Shown in pieces: positions 52,192-61,301 of a stretch of DNA of 64,000 nucleotides. Both the position numbers and the translations under genes were made by a program. Every line of letters starts with the position of its first letter. The first letter of the stretch is position 1. The stretch is from Chloroflexota bacterium (GTDB lineage Bacteria > Chloroflexota > Anaerolineae > Aggregatilineales > UBA2796): assembly GCA_021325095.1 (NCBI GenBank), contig JAJPHV010000051.1:1-64000 (forward strand), given 5' to 3'. Below the pieces are notes generated by a model that saw only the letters and a program-made list of their open reading frames with translations, did no database searches and was not told where the DNA came from.

Positions 52192-54279
52192 ATGAAAGAG
52201 TACACCACGGATCAGATAAGGAATGTTGCGCTGGTAGGCCACCAGGGCGCCGGTAAGACGAGTCTGGTGGAGGCTCTGCTCTTTACTACCGGCGCGATCT
52301 CACGCATGGGCAAGGTCGCCGAAGGAACGACAGTGTCGGACTTCGACGAGGACGAAAAGAGCCGCCAACTCTCCATTACCACTTCACTGATTCCGATAGA
52401 GTTCGAGAACTGCAAAATCAACCTGCTTGACACACCCGGTTATACCGATTTCCAGGGCGAGGTGAAAAACGCGGTACGGGTCTGCGATTGCGTCCTGGTG
52501 GCCGTCGATGCCGTCGCCGGGCCGGAAGTCGGCACGGAACTGGCCTGGCAGTTCGCCGAAGAGTTCAACCAGCCGATCATCGTGGTCGTCAACAAGATCA
52601 ACCGGGAAAACGCCAATTTCCAGCGCACGCTGGACGCGCTGCACACTCGCTTCCCGGATTACAAGTTCATCCCTGTGTTGTTGCCCATTGGTGAGGGGCC
52701 TGCCTTCAAGGGCGTGATCAACGTCCTGACGCAGAAGGCGTATTACGGTACAGGCGCGGAACGCAGCGAACCGCCCGCAGAAATGGCGGACGAGATTGCC
52801 AGCGCCCATCTGGCCCTGGTCGAGGCCGCCGCCGAAGCCAACGATGAGCTGATTAACAAGTATTTCGAGACGCAAGAGCTAACGCCCGACGAGATCCGCG
52901 ACGGGATGCGCATGGCAGCGCGCGACGCCAACCTCAAGACCGTTCCGGTCTTCGTGGCGGCGGGCGAGGCCAACATTGCGACGGTTCCGCTGCTGGAAGC
53001 GCTCACCGTCTACGTGTCGCCGCCATCAGGCCGGCGGGTTGCCCTCGCCAACGAACCGGGTGAGGAAGTTCAATTCTTGCAGCCGCCACAGACCGACGAC
53101 GGGCCACTGGCCGCCTTCGTTTTCAAAACCACGACGGATCGTTTCGTCGGCACGCTGAACTATTTCCGCATCTTCAGCGGCAGCCTGAAGAGTGGAAGTA
53201 CCTATTTCAACGCGGATCGCAATCACGAGGAGCGCTTCGGCCAGCTTCTGATTATGCGTGGCAAAGAGCAGATTCCGGTCAACGTGCTCCACGCAGGGGA
53301 TATTGGCGCGGTTGCCAAGCTGTCGATGACGCAGACCGGCGATACCATCTCGACGAAAGAGAAACCCATCAAACTGCGCAAGCCGACCTACCCGGCCCCG
53401 ATTTATGCCGTCGCGCTTGATCCTAAGACACAGCAGGACGGCACGAAGATGGGCACGATCCTCACGCAGCTTGTGCAGGCCGATCCGACTCTGCACTGGC
53501 GGCAAGACCCCGAAACCAAGCAAACCGTCCTGGAAGGCATGGGCGACATTCACATTAGCATCGCCATCAGCCGGGCGGAACGTCTGGGCGTTGGGCTGAA
53601 CACCTCGCTGCCCAAAGTGCCATACCGCGAGACGATCACCAAAAAGGCCGAAGCGCAGTATCGCCACAAGAAGCAGTCCGGCGGGGCGGGCCAGTTCGGC
53701 GAGGTTCACCTGCGCATCGAACCGCTGCCGCGTGGGGCCGGCTTCGAGTACAGGAACGAGGTGTTCGGCGGCGCGATCTCGCAATCCTTCATTCCCTCCA
53801 TTGAAAAGGGCATCCGCAGCGTCCTGGAACAGGGTGTGATCGCCGGGTATCCTATCGTGGACGTGATGGCTGCGGTCACGGACGGCAAGATGCACCCCGT
53901 AGACTCGAAAGACATTGCTTTCCAGATTGCCGGGCGTGAAGCGTTCAAGGAGGCGTTTGTGCAGGCCGCACCGGTCCTGCTTGAACCGCTCATGAACGTG
54001 CGCGTCATCGTCCCGGAAGAGAACATGGGCGACGTGATCAGTGACTTCACGTCGCGTCGCGGGCGCGTGATGGGCATGGATACTGAGCACGGGCGCAGCG
54101 TGGTGACGGCCATCGTGCCACTGGCTGAAATGCAGCGCTACAGCAACGATCTGCGCTCGATGACGGGCGGGCGGGGCGTCTACACCATGACCTTTGATCG
54201 CTACGAACCGATGCCGAGTAACATCGCACAGCCGATCATCACGGCACACAAGGCCGAATTGGCAGCAGAATCGCAATAA
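52192..54279 (+). CDS. EF-G-like translation factor GTPase
   Basis: The protein (695 aa) has the EF-G layout: GTPase domain with GHQGAGKTS (P-loop), DTPGY (G3), a G4 motif at 134-137, a second domain (VFKTTTDRFVGTLNYFRIFSG), and domains III-V with GSVGGQFGEVH- and GYPIVDVMAA-type segments. The P-loop GAGKT, rather than DAGKT, fits FusA2/EF-G paralogues rather than the main EF-G. The G4 motif is NKIN at residues 134-137, where Asp is expected; Asn at this place changes guanine specificity in studied GTPases. AGAGG lies 8 bases before ATG. Its role in translation is uncertain. Confidence 0.92.
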   Translation: MKEYTTDQIRNVALVGHQGAGKTSLVEALLFTTGAISRMGKVAEGTTVSDFDEDEKSRQLSITTSLIPIEFENCKINLLDTPGYTDFQGEVKNAVRVCDCVLVAVDAVAGPEVGTELAWQFAEEFNQPIIVVVNKINRENANFQRTLDALHTRFPDYKFIPVLLPIGEGPAFKGVINVLTQKAYYGTGAERSEPPAEMADEIASAHLALVEAAAEANDELINKYFETQELTPDEIRDGMRMAARDANLKTVPVFVAAGEANIATVPLLEALTVYVSPPSGRRVALANEPGEEVQFLQPPQTDDGPLAAFVFKTTTDRFVGTLNYFRIFSGSLKSGSTYFNADRNHEERFGQLLIMRGKEQIPVNVLHAGDIGAVAKLSMTQTGDTISTKEKPIKLRKPTYPAPIYAVALDPKTQQDGTKMGTILTQLVQADPTLHWRQDPETKQTVLEGMGDIHISIAISRAERLGVGLNTSLPKVPYRETITKKAEAQYRHKKQSGGAGQFGEVHLRIEPLPRGAGFEYRNEVFGGAISQSFIPSIEKGIRSVLEQGVIAGYPIVDVMAAVTDGKMHPVDSKDIAFQIAGREAFKEAFVQAAPVLLEPLMNVRVIVPEENMGDVISDFTSRRGRVMGMDTEHGRSVVTAIVPLAEMQRYSNDLRSMTGGRGVYTMTFDRYEPMPSNIAQPIITAHKAELAAESQ

Positions 54280-54332
54280 CTTACCTCTTGCCCCTTTCTC
54301 CGAATTCGGAGAGAGAGGCCAGGGGTGAGGTT
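54280..54332. repeat. Intergenic palindromic repeat after the EF-G paralogue
   Basis: The left part reads TTACCTCTTGCCCC and the right part GGCCAGGGGTGAGGTT, with CTCCGAATTCGGAG as a central hairpin. It begins right behind the EF-G stop codon. Confidence 0.55.
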
Positions 54333-54369
54333 CGCCTTTCAAGAGTTAATGTAGCCGGACGGCTGGCGA

Positions 54370-54699
54370 ATGCACGAAGCGATATACGAGCGTCTCAAGG
54401 CGGTGGCGCGCGAAGGCAAAACCATCACCTACGGTGAGATCGCCCCGTTAGCGGGCCTGGACATGGCGAACGAGGCGGATCGCATCAAGATCACCGAGAT
54501 ATTGCAGGAAATCGGTAGTTTTGAGCTTCAGCATAATCGCCCGATGCTCCCGGCTGTGGTGGTACAAAAGAGTAAGAACATGCCGGGACAGGGCTTTTTC
54601 CGCGCGGCGCGGCGTTCGGGCGCATACAAGGGCAACGACGACCTGGGTTACTTCCAGGAAGAACTGCGCAAGGTTCACGAGTACTGGAAGCAAGCCTGA
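54370..54699 (+). CDS. Small protein with an MGMT-like segment, unknown function
   Basis: The protein (109 aa) has no signal peptide or membrane helix. GKTITYGEIAPLAGLDMANEADRIKI resembles the winged-helix segment of alkylguanine-transferase-like proteins, and RPMLPAVVVQKSKNMPGQGFF follows, but the PCHR active-site motif is absent. The likeness is weak and may be structural only. It ends before a small gap to a lipase-like gene. I cannot assign a function. Confidence 0.5.
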   Translation: MHEAIYERLKAVAREGKTITYGEIAPLAGLDMANEADRIKITEILQEIGSFELQHNRPMLPAVVVQKSKNMPGQGFFRAARRSGAYKGNDDLGYFQEELRKVHEYWKQA

Positions 54700-54751
54700 G
54701 GTGCAACCGGTTGCGCAAAGTGGGCGATCCTGTAACGTGCGAGAGAACGCG

Positions 54752-55672
54752 ATGATCAAACGGTGGCTCCTGGCGATGTTAGTGAGCATGAGCCTTCTCA
54801 CCAGTGTGTCTGTGGAACGGATCGATGCCTCTGCCGAATGCCCTGTGTCGGGCCTGGCGCGCCCTGGCACATCCATTCAGCGCATCGAGTCGGAAGGGTT
54901 GGAGCGGAACTATCTGCTCCACGTCCCGGCGGGCTATGACTCCAGCCGGCCCGTTCCGCTGGTCGTCAGCCTGCATGGGCTTGCCAGCAACGCGATTCAG
55001 CAAGCTGTCTATTCACGCTGGAACGACGTGGCGGATCGGGCTAACTTCATCACCGTCTACCCACAGGGCACGGGCAGACCGCCGCGCTGGAATTCCGGCG
55101 GCAGCCGCCTGGGCGGTGCTAACGGCGTCGATGATGTGCAGTTTATGCGCGACCTGCTCGCCGACCTGGCGAAGCGTCTGTGTATTGACCCGGCGCGGAT
55201 TTACGTCAATGGCATTTCCAATGGCGGCGGCATGAGCTACCGGATCGCGTGCGAGATGGCCGATCAGGTCGCGGCCATTGGCACGGTGGCCGGTGCTTTC
55301 TACGAGTTTCCAGGAGGCTGCCACCCATCGCGCCCTGTCCCGGTCATCGCCTTTCACGGCACGGCGGATCCCCTGGTCAACTTCGATGGCAATCCGCGCC
55401 TGGGTCTGCCCAAAATCACGACCTGGGCAGCAGACTGGGCAGCCCGCAATGGCTGTACCACCAGTGAGGCAATCCCCGCGAAGGGCGAGGTCAGCGGCAT
55501 TCGCTACACGGGCTGCAAGGGCCACGCCGATGTAGTGCTGTACAGGATCGAAGGCGGTGGGCACACCTGGCCCGGAAGCCCGATCCCGGTCTTTATCCTG
55601 GGCAAAACCACCAGGGCCATCAATGCCACCGAGACGATGTGGGCTTTCTTCGAGCAGCACCCGTTGACCTGA
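54752..55672 (+). CDS. Exported PHB-depolymerase/feruloyl-esterase-like hydrolase
   Basis: The protein (306 aa) has a signal peptide (about residues 1-25), then LLHVPAGYDSSRPVPLVVSLHG, the nucleophile elbow NGISNGGG with Ser at about 156, a VIAFHGTADPLVNF segment with the catalytic Asp, and GGGHTWPG with the His, the pattern of LpqC/PHB depolymerase-type esterases. It probably acts outside the cell on polyester or carbohydrate esters. The ATG at 54752 follows GAGAGA; the frame is open further upstream but without a signal peptide. Confidence 0.85.
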   Translation: MIKRWLLAMLVSMSLLTSVSVERIDASAECPVSGLARPGTSIQRIESEGLERNYLLHVPAGYDSSRPVPLVVSLHGLASNAIQQAVYSRWNDVADRANFITVYPQGTGRPPRWNSGGSRLGGANGVDDVQFMRDLLADLAKRLCIDPARIYVNGISNGGGMSYRIACEMADQVAAIGTVAGAFYEFPGGCHPSRPVPVIAFHGTADPLVNFDGNPRLGLPKITTWAADWAARNGCTTSEAIPAKGEVSGIRYTGCKGHADVVLYRIEGGGHTWPGSPIPVFILGKTTRAINATETMWAFFEQHPLT

Positions 55673-55680
55673 CCACTGCC

Positions 55681-55704
55681 CCTCTGCATTTGCTGGCGCA
55701 GAGG
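55681..55704 (+). terminator. Hairpin after the esterase gene
   Basis: CCTCTGC (55681-55687) pairs with GCAGAGG (55698-55704) around a 10-base loop. AGGCAAATTT follows, so the T-run is weak. Confidence 0.45.
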
Positions 55705-55792
55705 AGGCAAATTTCCGCTGAACCCGCCTGATTTTTGCATCTACCCCTACGCCGTCTAAAATAGCGCGCAATGGCGGCTGCTCACGAGGACG

Positions 55793-56929
55793 ATGTTCAG
55801 GGTTATGCCGTTTCTGACCGATGTCTACACGATGGGCAACACCATCGACACCTTTGCGCTTGGTCACTACGCGCGGGTGTACGAGGCCATCGATAGCCGC
55901 ACCCACCAGCCATGCGCCTTCAAAGTGATGCGCCCCGAACATCTGACCGAAGACGGCCAGCCGCGTTGGGAAGCGATGGCCTTTATCAACGAGGCCGACC
56001 TGCTGACCCGCATGTCTTCCTCATCTCACGTAGTCAGGCTGCTGGACTGCGGCTACATTTCGGCGGTGGACGAAAACCCCCGCAGCGGCCAGATCGACTC
56101 GTATGGCCTGAATGTGGAGCAGTTCCGGCAGGGCGCGTACCGCTTCGCCGCGCAGCGCTGGCGTCCGTACCTGGCGCTCGAACTTCTGCCGCGTATCCAG
56201 AATCTGTTGTACTTGATGAAGCCCAATATGCCCGGTACGCGCTGGCGGCTGCCCACCGAAGAGGGACTCGACCTCGCCAGCCAGTTTGCGGAACTGCTGC
56301 GGCAAGCGCACCGCCAGCAGATTGTGTATCTCGATCACAAGCTGGAGCACGTCTACTGGGACGGCCAGGTGCTGCGCGTGATCGATTGGAACAGTTCGCG
56401 GCTGCTCGAAGCCGGATCGCAGACCCTGACGCAGCAGATCGCCACCGACGTGCACAATCTGTGCGTGGGCATTCTCTACCCGATCTTCACGGGGCTGTCG
56501 CCGCAGAAAGGCACGCTCGTGCCACAACCTGCCGGGCAGGCCGAGGTGGACAGCCGCTATAACGAAATCAACCAGTTGGATTTCGGCGCCGAGCCAACGC
56601 TCAGTTCGGCTTTGCAGCGCCTGTTGCAGCGCGGAGCCAGCCGCCAGATCGCCACCGTCGAGCAGTTCATCAGCGGATTGCACGGCGTAGCGGCTTTGTT
56701 CGGTTGGGACACGCCGAATGTGCCGATCAACCCCGCCATGCGCACGGCGCGGGAGCAGCTTCGCGCCGGGTTGACCAAACTGCGTCAGGGCCAGGATTCG
56801 ATTCGTGAGGCCCGCGATATGCTGCGGGAAGCAGCCATCATGGACGACATCGGCGAGGATTTGGAGTCCGAACTGCGCCGGTTGCTCGGTAAAATAAACG
56901 ACATGCTGAACGGTCGGGTCATTCCCTGA
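55793..56929 (+). CDS. Degenerate Ser/Thr kinase-fold protein
   Basis: The protein (378 aa) resembles a protein kinase: ALGHYARVYEA as the glycine-loop region, CAFKVMRPE with the Lys, and EADLL in the C-helix. The catalytic loop reads YLDHKLEHVYW where HRDxKxxN is usual, keeping Asp and Lys but with His in place of Asn; the DFG motif is IDWNSS, keeping Asp. The long insert at about residues 85-130 is not part of normal kinases. It may be a weak or regulatory pseudokinase. It lies 21 bases before the large TPR-like gene, so the two products probably act together. Confidence 0.7.
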   Translation: MFRVMPFLTDVYTMGNTIDTFALGHYARVYEAIDSRTHQPCAFKVMRPEHLTEDGQPRWEAMAFINEADLLTRMSSSSHVVRLLDCGYISAVDENPRSGQIDSYGLNVEQFRQGAYRFAAQRWRPYLALELLPRIQNLLYLMKPNMPGTRWRLPTEEGLDLASQFAELLRQAHRQQIVYLDHKLEHVYWDGQVLRVIDWNSSRLLEAGSQTLTQQIATDVHNLCVGILYPIFTGLSPQKGTLVPQPAGQAEVDSRYNEINQLDFGAEPTLSSALQRLLQRGASRQIATVEQFISGLHGVAALFGWDTPNVPINPAMRTAREQLRAGLTKLRQGQDSIREARDMLREAAIMDDIGEDLESELRRLLGKINDMLNGRVIP

Positions 56930-56950
56930 GCGAAGACGGAGAAATTTTGG

Positions 56951-59260
56951 ATGGCGACGCTCCAACAACAGCTTACCGACCTGCGCCGACGCCTCGACGC
57001 GCTGCCCGCCGACGCCAGAGCCGCCGAGATTGCCCCATTGGAGGCCGAGGCACGCACGCTGTTAACCGCCAGCAAAAACACGCCCCACGAATCCGAGGCC
57101 AAAACGCTGTTTGCGGAACTGGCGCGGCGCAGCGCTTCGCCCGCTCCGGAGTCGGCAGCCGTGCGGGGGCTGCTGCGCCGGGCACGCATCCGCATGGAGA
57201 TCGCGGCGGACGACGACGATTTTGATGAGGCGATTGACATCCTGGCCGAAGCACTGGCACAAGACCCGGACAACCCCGACACCCTGGCCCTGTTGCAGCA
57301 AGCCGGGCAGCGCAGTTCGCAACTCGGCCTGAAGGTACGCGATCTGCTGGTTCGGTACGGCATCGACCAGCCAGAGCCAGCGGAGCCGCCCTCGAATGGC
57401 AGCGAAGCGCGCGGCGTCGTGCCCGCCAGCGTACAGATTCAAAGTGTGCCGCCGTCGCTGACTCCGGCTGCATCTTCCAACCCGGCTGACACAGCACTGG
57501 CCGAAATCTCGCAGGCATACTACGCGGGCGACTACCAGAAGGCCATCGACCTGGCGAACCGGCTGCTGGCCGCGCAGCCTGACAACGCCACCGCCCTGGA
57601 CTACCGCCAGAAAGCAGAAGATAACCTGGTACGCGGCATCGTGCCCGACCACCGCATTCCCTTTGATGCGCGTGTCGCCTACAACCGCGCCAATTCGCTG
57701 GTGCGCGCCGGAAATTACGACGAGGCCGAACGGTTGTACCGTGAGGCCCGCGAGCTGGCCGAGCGTGCCGGGATCGTCTCGTGGAAGGATGCGGAGCAGG
57801 CGCTGCTGGACATCCAGGATCTGTCACTGGCCCGCGAGTTGCTCTCCGATGGGGATCGCCTGCTGGCGGGCGACGACTGGCAGGGCGCGATCCGCAAATA
57901 CGAGGGCGCGCTGCGCGTCGTGCCAAGCGACCCGGTGGCACGGGAGCGCATCGAACTGGTCAGGCACGTCCAGGAGCAGTATGACAAGGCAGCGGTGCAG
58001 TTGAACAATCTGTCGGGTACGCTGCCCGAACGGGCTGCCAGCCTGCAACTTCTGATCAATACCTTGAGCACGCTGCAACAGACTTTGCCGGGAAGTGCCC
58101 GCCTCCAAAACATGACGCAGGACGCCAACCGCCGCCTGCAAGCCGTCAAAGCGCAGTTGGTCGATCAGGGCAATGCGGCGTTGACTCGCGCTGAATCGGC
58201 CTCGGTGTTGGAAGAGAAGGCGCGGCTGGTGGGCGAGGCGGTGACGGCCCTGACCGCCGCATCGGGCATTGACCCCACCGATCTGGAAGTCAGCGCGACG
58301 CTGCAATCGGCCCGCCAGATGGAAGCGCGCCTGCACGAATCGCGGCAGATCATCGAGCGGGCATCGGCCCTGATCGCGCAGAACTTTGACAACGAACTGT
58401 CGCAGGCACGGGCGATGTTGGCCGGACTGCGCGATTGCGCGCAAGACCCGCGCTACCGCATGGTTGTGTCCGATCTGCTGGCCCGTCACCAGGAGCGCGT
58501 CGAGGCGGCCATTGATCGCCGTGATGTGGCCGCTGCCGAGCGCTGGCTGGGATTGGCGAAGGAAGAGCCGTTCAAAATCCTGGGTCGGCGGAGCGAACTC
58601 TTGCAGCTCGAGGAAGAAGTCCGCAATTTGCAGCGCAACCGGGCTGTCCGGGGCGGGATCATTATCGGCGGTGTGATCATTACCCTGCTGGCGCTGACGC
58701 TGGCAACCCGCCCGCTCTGGACGCCGATCATCAACCCGCCGACGGCAACGGTTACGCCCACGCCAAGCGCCACCCCAACGGTCACACGTACCTGGACGCC
58801 GACGGCTACCGAGACCCCGACCCCGACAGAAACGCCGACGGAAACCCCGACTTACACATTTACCCCTTCGCGCACGCCGACGCGCACGCGCACGCCCACC
58901 GATACGCCCACGCCGACAGAAACGCCGACGCCGAGTGACACACCGACCATCACGAACACACCGACCATCACACTCACCCCGTCAGAGACGTTTACGCCCA
59001 CCATTTCGCCCACGCCGCCGATCCTGTGTGCGGTGGCTGTCCTGCGCGATCCGGTGGCCGTGCGGGTGAAGCCCAGTCCGGTTTCAGATATGCTCACGTT
59101 GGCGAAGCCCAACCAGCGCATGGACGTGATGGAGCAGCGGGTCGGCGACGATAATCGGGTGTGGTTCCGTGTCCAGTTCCCGCTCAACAGCCTGATCATC
59201 CAGGGTTGGGTACGGGCCGATCTGGTGACGCAGATTTCAAATTGCCCGCCATTCCAGTAA
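56951..59260 (+). CDS. TPR-like membrane protein with Thr/Pro linker and SH3-like domain
   Basis: The protein (769 aa) has a long helical cytoplasmic part (about 1-560) with TPR-like segments such as [18 protein letters not shown] and [18 protein letters not shown], one membrane helix (about 567-588), a Thr/Pro-rich stretch (about 592-690) and a C-terminal SH3-like domain (about 695-769, [12 protein letters not shown]). The outer end could bind cell wall, while the inner end binds the preceding pseudokinase. This is inference from layout. Confidence 0.75.
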   Translation: MATLQQQLTDLRRRLDALPADARAAEIAPLEAEARTLLTASKNTPHESEAKTLFAELARRSASPAPESAAVRGLLRRARIRMEIAADDDDFDEAIDILAEALAQDPDNPDTLALLQQAGQRSSQLGLKVRDLLVRYGIDQPEPAEPPSNGSEARGVVPASVQIQSVPPSLTPAASSNPADTALAEISQAYYAGDYQKAIDLANRLLAAQPDNATALDYRQKAEDNLVRGIVPDHRIPFDARVAYNRANSLVRAGNYDEAERLYREARELAERAGIVSWKDAEQALLDIQDLSLARELLSDGDRLLAGDDWQGAIRKYEGALRVVPSDPVARERIELVRHVQEQYDKAAVQLNNLSGTLPERAASLQLLINTLSTLQQTLPGSARLQNMTQDANRRLQAVKAQLVDQGNAALTRAESASVLEEKARLVGEAVTALTAASGIDPTDLEVSATLQSARQMEARLHESRQIIERASALIAQNFDNELSQARAMLAGLRDCAQDPRYRMVVSDLLARHQERVEAAIDRRDVAAAERWLGLAKEEPFKILGRRSELLQLEEEVRNLQRNRAVRGGIIIGGVIITLLALTLATRPLWTPIINPPTATVTPTPSATPTVTRTWTPTATETPTPTETPTETPTYTFTPSRTPTRTRTPTDTPTPTETPTPSDTPTITNTPTITLTPSETFTPTISPTPPILCAVAVLRDPVAVRVKPSPVSDMLTLAKPNQRMDVMEQRVGDDNRVWFRVQFPLNSLIIQGWVRADLVTQISNCPPFQ

Positions 59261-59273
59261 CCGAGTTGAGCCG

Positions 59274-59846
59274 ATGCTTGAGCGCTACAAGAACATCATC
59301 TTCGCAGTCGTGATTATCGCTATCGCCAGCGGCATCGTGGCGCTGCTGACCAACCGGCCCGCGCCAGTGGTCATCACCATCATCCCGCCGGGGCCGACGG
59401 CAACCCCGCCGCCCATGCGCGTCTACGTGACGGGCGCAGTCGCCAACCCACAAATGTACACGTTGCCGCCGGGCAGCCGCTGGCAGGATGCCATCGATGC
59501 GGCAGGCGGCGCAACGCAAAATGCTGATTTGCAACGCATCAATCCGGCGCAGTTCGTTCACGACGGCGACAAGATCGAGGTTCCTGTTGCCAGTGCGAAC
59601 ACGGGAGGCGGAAGCAGCAGCAAAACGGCTGTGCCCGCCGCTGGCCCGAACTTCCCGATCCACATCAACACGGCGACATTGGAGGAATTGCAGCAGTTGC
59701 CGGGTGTTGGCCCGGCGATGGCGCAGCGCATTATCGATTATCGCAACGCCAACGGCCCTTTCAAGAGCATGGGCGACCTGGATCGCGTGTCCGGCATCGG
59801 CCCATCACGCATCAAAGAATGGGAAGGCAAGATCGTGTTTGACTGA
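59274..59846 (+). CDS. comEA: ComEA-like DNA-binding competence protein
   Basis: The protein (190 aa) has an N-terminal membrane helix (about 7-27), an SLBB domain (VYVTGAVANPQMYTL, about 45-100) and a C-terminal helix-hairpin-helix pair (INTATLEELQQLPGVGPAMAQRI, then LDRVSGIGPSRI), the layout of ComEA, which holds incoming DNA at the cell surface. Length is normal. comEC is not next to it, but a CoiA-like gene is about 0.65 kb downstream on the other strand. It starts 13 bases after the TPR/SH3 gene. Confidence 0.85.
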   Translation: MLERYKNIIFAVVIIAIASGIVALLTNRPAPVVITIIPPGPTATPPPMRVYVTGAVANPQMYTLPPGSRWQDAIDAAGGATQNADLQRINPAQFVHDGDKIEVPVASANTGGGSSSKTAVPAAGPNFPIHINTATLEELQQLPGVGPAMAQRIIDYRNANGPFKSMGDLDRVSGIGPSRIKEWEGKIVFD

Positions 59847-59912
59847 CATGACCTGTATTCCACAGTACATGCGGCGTTATGTTAAACTCCGGGAGAGTGA
59901 GGAGTAACTGCG

Positions 59913-60464
59913 ATGGCTGTACAGGACCGCCTTTACACAGCGCAAGACCTTGAAAACATGCCCGACGATGGCAAGGTCTACGAACTGCACAACGGAGTGC
60001 TGATCGAAGTGGCCGGATCAAAGTACCGCCAGACACGCCTGGCTGCCTGGATCGTTTATCTCCTGACGGCCTTTGTGGAGGAACACGAGCTTGGCGGCGC
60101 GGTCACCGGGGCGGACGGCACGTTCGTGCTGAACCGCTACAATACTCGCTTTCCCGACGCAGCGTACATCACACAGCAAACGGCACTTGATCAAGATGAG
60201 GACAGTTTCATGCGGGGTGCGCCCGATCTGGCCGTCGAAGTTGTTTCGCCGTCAAACCCTCCCCAGGATATGCAGCAAAGGGCGGGCGAATACCTAGCCG
60301 CTGGCGCAAAACTGGTATGGATCGTTGACCCGGAGGCCCGCACGGTGGATGTATATCGTCCCGATGGCAGCCGGACAGTCGTCAGCGGTGACGGAGCGCT
60401 GGATGGGGGCGACGTGCTGCCCGGCTTGAGGTTGCCCCTGGCAATGGTTTTCAAGCCCGTGTAG
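59913..60464 (+). CDS. Uma2-family putative restriction endonuclease (DUF820)
   Basis: The protein (183 aa) has the PD-(D/E)XK-like layout of Uma2/DUF820: DGKVYELHNGVLIEVAG, PDAAYI, DLAVEVVSPSN with Asp and Glu, and KLVWIVDPEARTVDVYRPDG. Length is normal. Proteins of this family are very common in Chloroflexota and cyanobacteria and their biological role is not known. GAGGAG lies 9 bases before ATG. No methylase partner is near, so the name restriction endonuclease should be taken loosely. Confidence 0.85.
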   Translation: MAVQDRLYTAQDLENMPDDGKVYELHNGVLIEVAGSKYRQTRLAAWIVYLLTAFVEEHELGGAVTGADGTFVLNRYNTRFPDAAYITQQTALDQDEDSFMRGAPDLAVEVVSPSNPPQDMQQRAGEYLAAGAKLVWIVDPEARTVDVYRPDGSRTVVSGDGALDGGDVLPGLRLPLAMVFKPV

Positions 60465-60499
60465 CAGTACGAATTTTCCTACTGCAATGTCACTGGGCT

Positions 60500-61300
60500 T
60501 CAGAACGACTTCTGGGCCAGAAACCGCCGGTAGTCGTCCAGCAGTGGATCGAGCGGCGTCCACAGTCGCCCCTCACGCAACACACAGCCTGAGAGCGGCA
60601 CTCGATAGCGATAGGCGCGGATCGTGTTGCCCTGCACGCTGCGCACCAGTAGCACCGTCAAGTCGCCATTGTCCGGGTCGAGAAAGTACAGGGTCGGCTC
60701 GACGGCAATGATGGCCTTTTCCAGTTCCCGCGCCTGGAAAGCGCCACTGGCCGCGTCGAATACGTCGCGCGGCACAGGCAACGGATCGTAGGACGAGATC
60801 GGGTGCAGCGGCTCCGCATGGCGTTCCTGGTAGCGACTCTGGCCCAGGAACCAGATGTCGTGAATGCCACTGCGCCGGTACAGGTTATGCCGTTCCGTCC
60901 AGCGCTCGACGCTATTGTTGGCCTGCTGAAATTCCAGCGCGTAGCGCAGCCCGCCCGGCATTTCCAGGTACACGTCGGCGCGCTGGTCGGTGGCCGGAAC
61001 ATGCTGCTCAAGTGAGGCCAGCACCGCGCCCTGCCGGAAGTGCTGGTAGAGGCGCAGTTTGCCCTGGCGGTGGCTGTCGCTCTCCGGCTCGTGATCGATG
61101 GCAGCGCACTCGGCCAGGCTGACGTGTGCAAAGTGATGCACGCGCACCGGCCCGGCTTTGAGCATCAGGGGCGTGCCGCAGTTTGGGCAGTGCAGCCGGT
61201 GTTGGTCGGACAGCTCCCGCAGCGTATCCAGCGCGAGGTCGCCAATCGTCACGCGCTCACCTGTATCGCTGCGGATGGCAACCAGCGTTGTTTCGCTCAC
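60500..61300 (-). CDS. coiA: CoiA-like competence protein with nuclease domain
   Basis: The protein (266 aa) has an N-terminal zinc finger CPNCG (38-42) with VHHFAH, and a nuclease-like domain with ESDSHRQGKLRLYQ, RADVYL and YALEFQ, the PD-(D/E)XK pattern of CoiA (acidic residues about 109 and 123 and Gln125). CoiA acts during transformation. The start is GTG, overlapping the SIS gene's stop closely (one base between), so both are likely cotranscribed. A CoiA and ComEA pair in one region supports a competence role. Confidence 0.78.
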   Translation of the reverse strand: MSETTLVAIRSDTGERVTIGDLALDTLRELSDQHRLHCPNCGTPLMLKAGPVRVHHFAHVSLAECAAIDHEPESDSHRQGKLRLYQHFRQGAVLASLEQHVPATDQRADVYLEMPGGLRYALEFQQANNSVERWTERHNLYRRSGIHDIWFLGQSRYQERHAEPLHPISSYDPLPVPRDVFDAASGAFQARELEKAIIAVEPTLYFLDPDNGDLTVLLVRSVQGNTIRAYRYRVPLSGCVLREGRLWTPLDPLLDDYRRFLAQKSF

Positions 61301-61301
61301 A

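Noticed and set aside
53026..54342. A 438-codon open frame antisense to the EF-G paralogue
   Set aside because: It is the reverse-strand shadow of a strongly supported gene.
58729..59020. Second low-complexity repeat tract resembling an array
   Set aside because: It is the coding sequence of the Thr/Pro linker of the TPR/SH3 protein.
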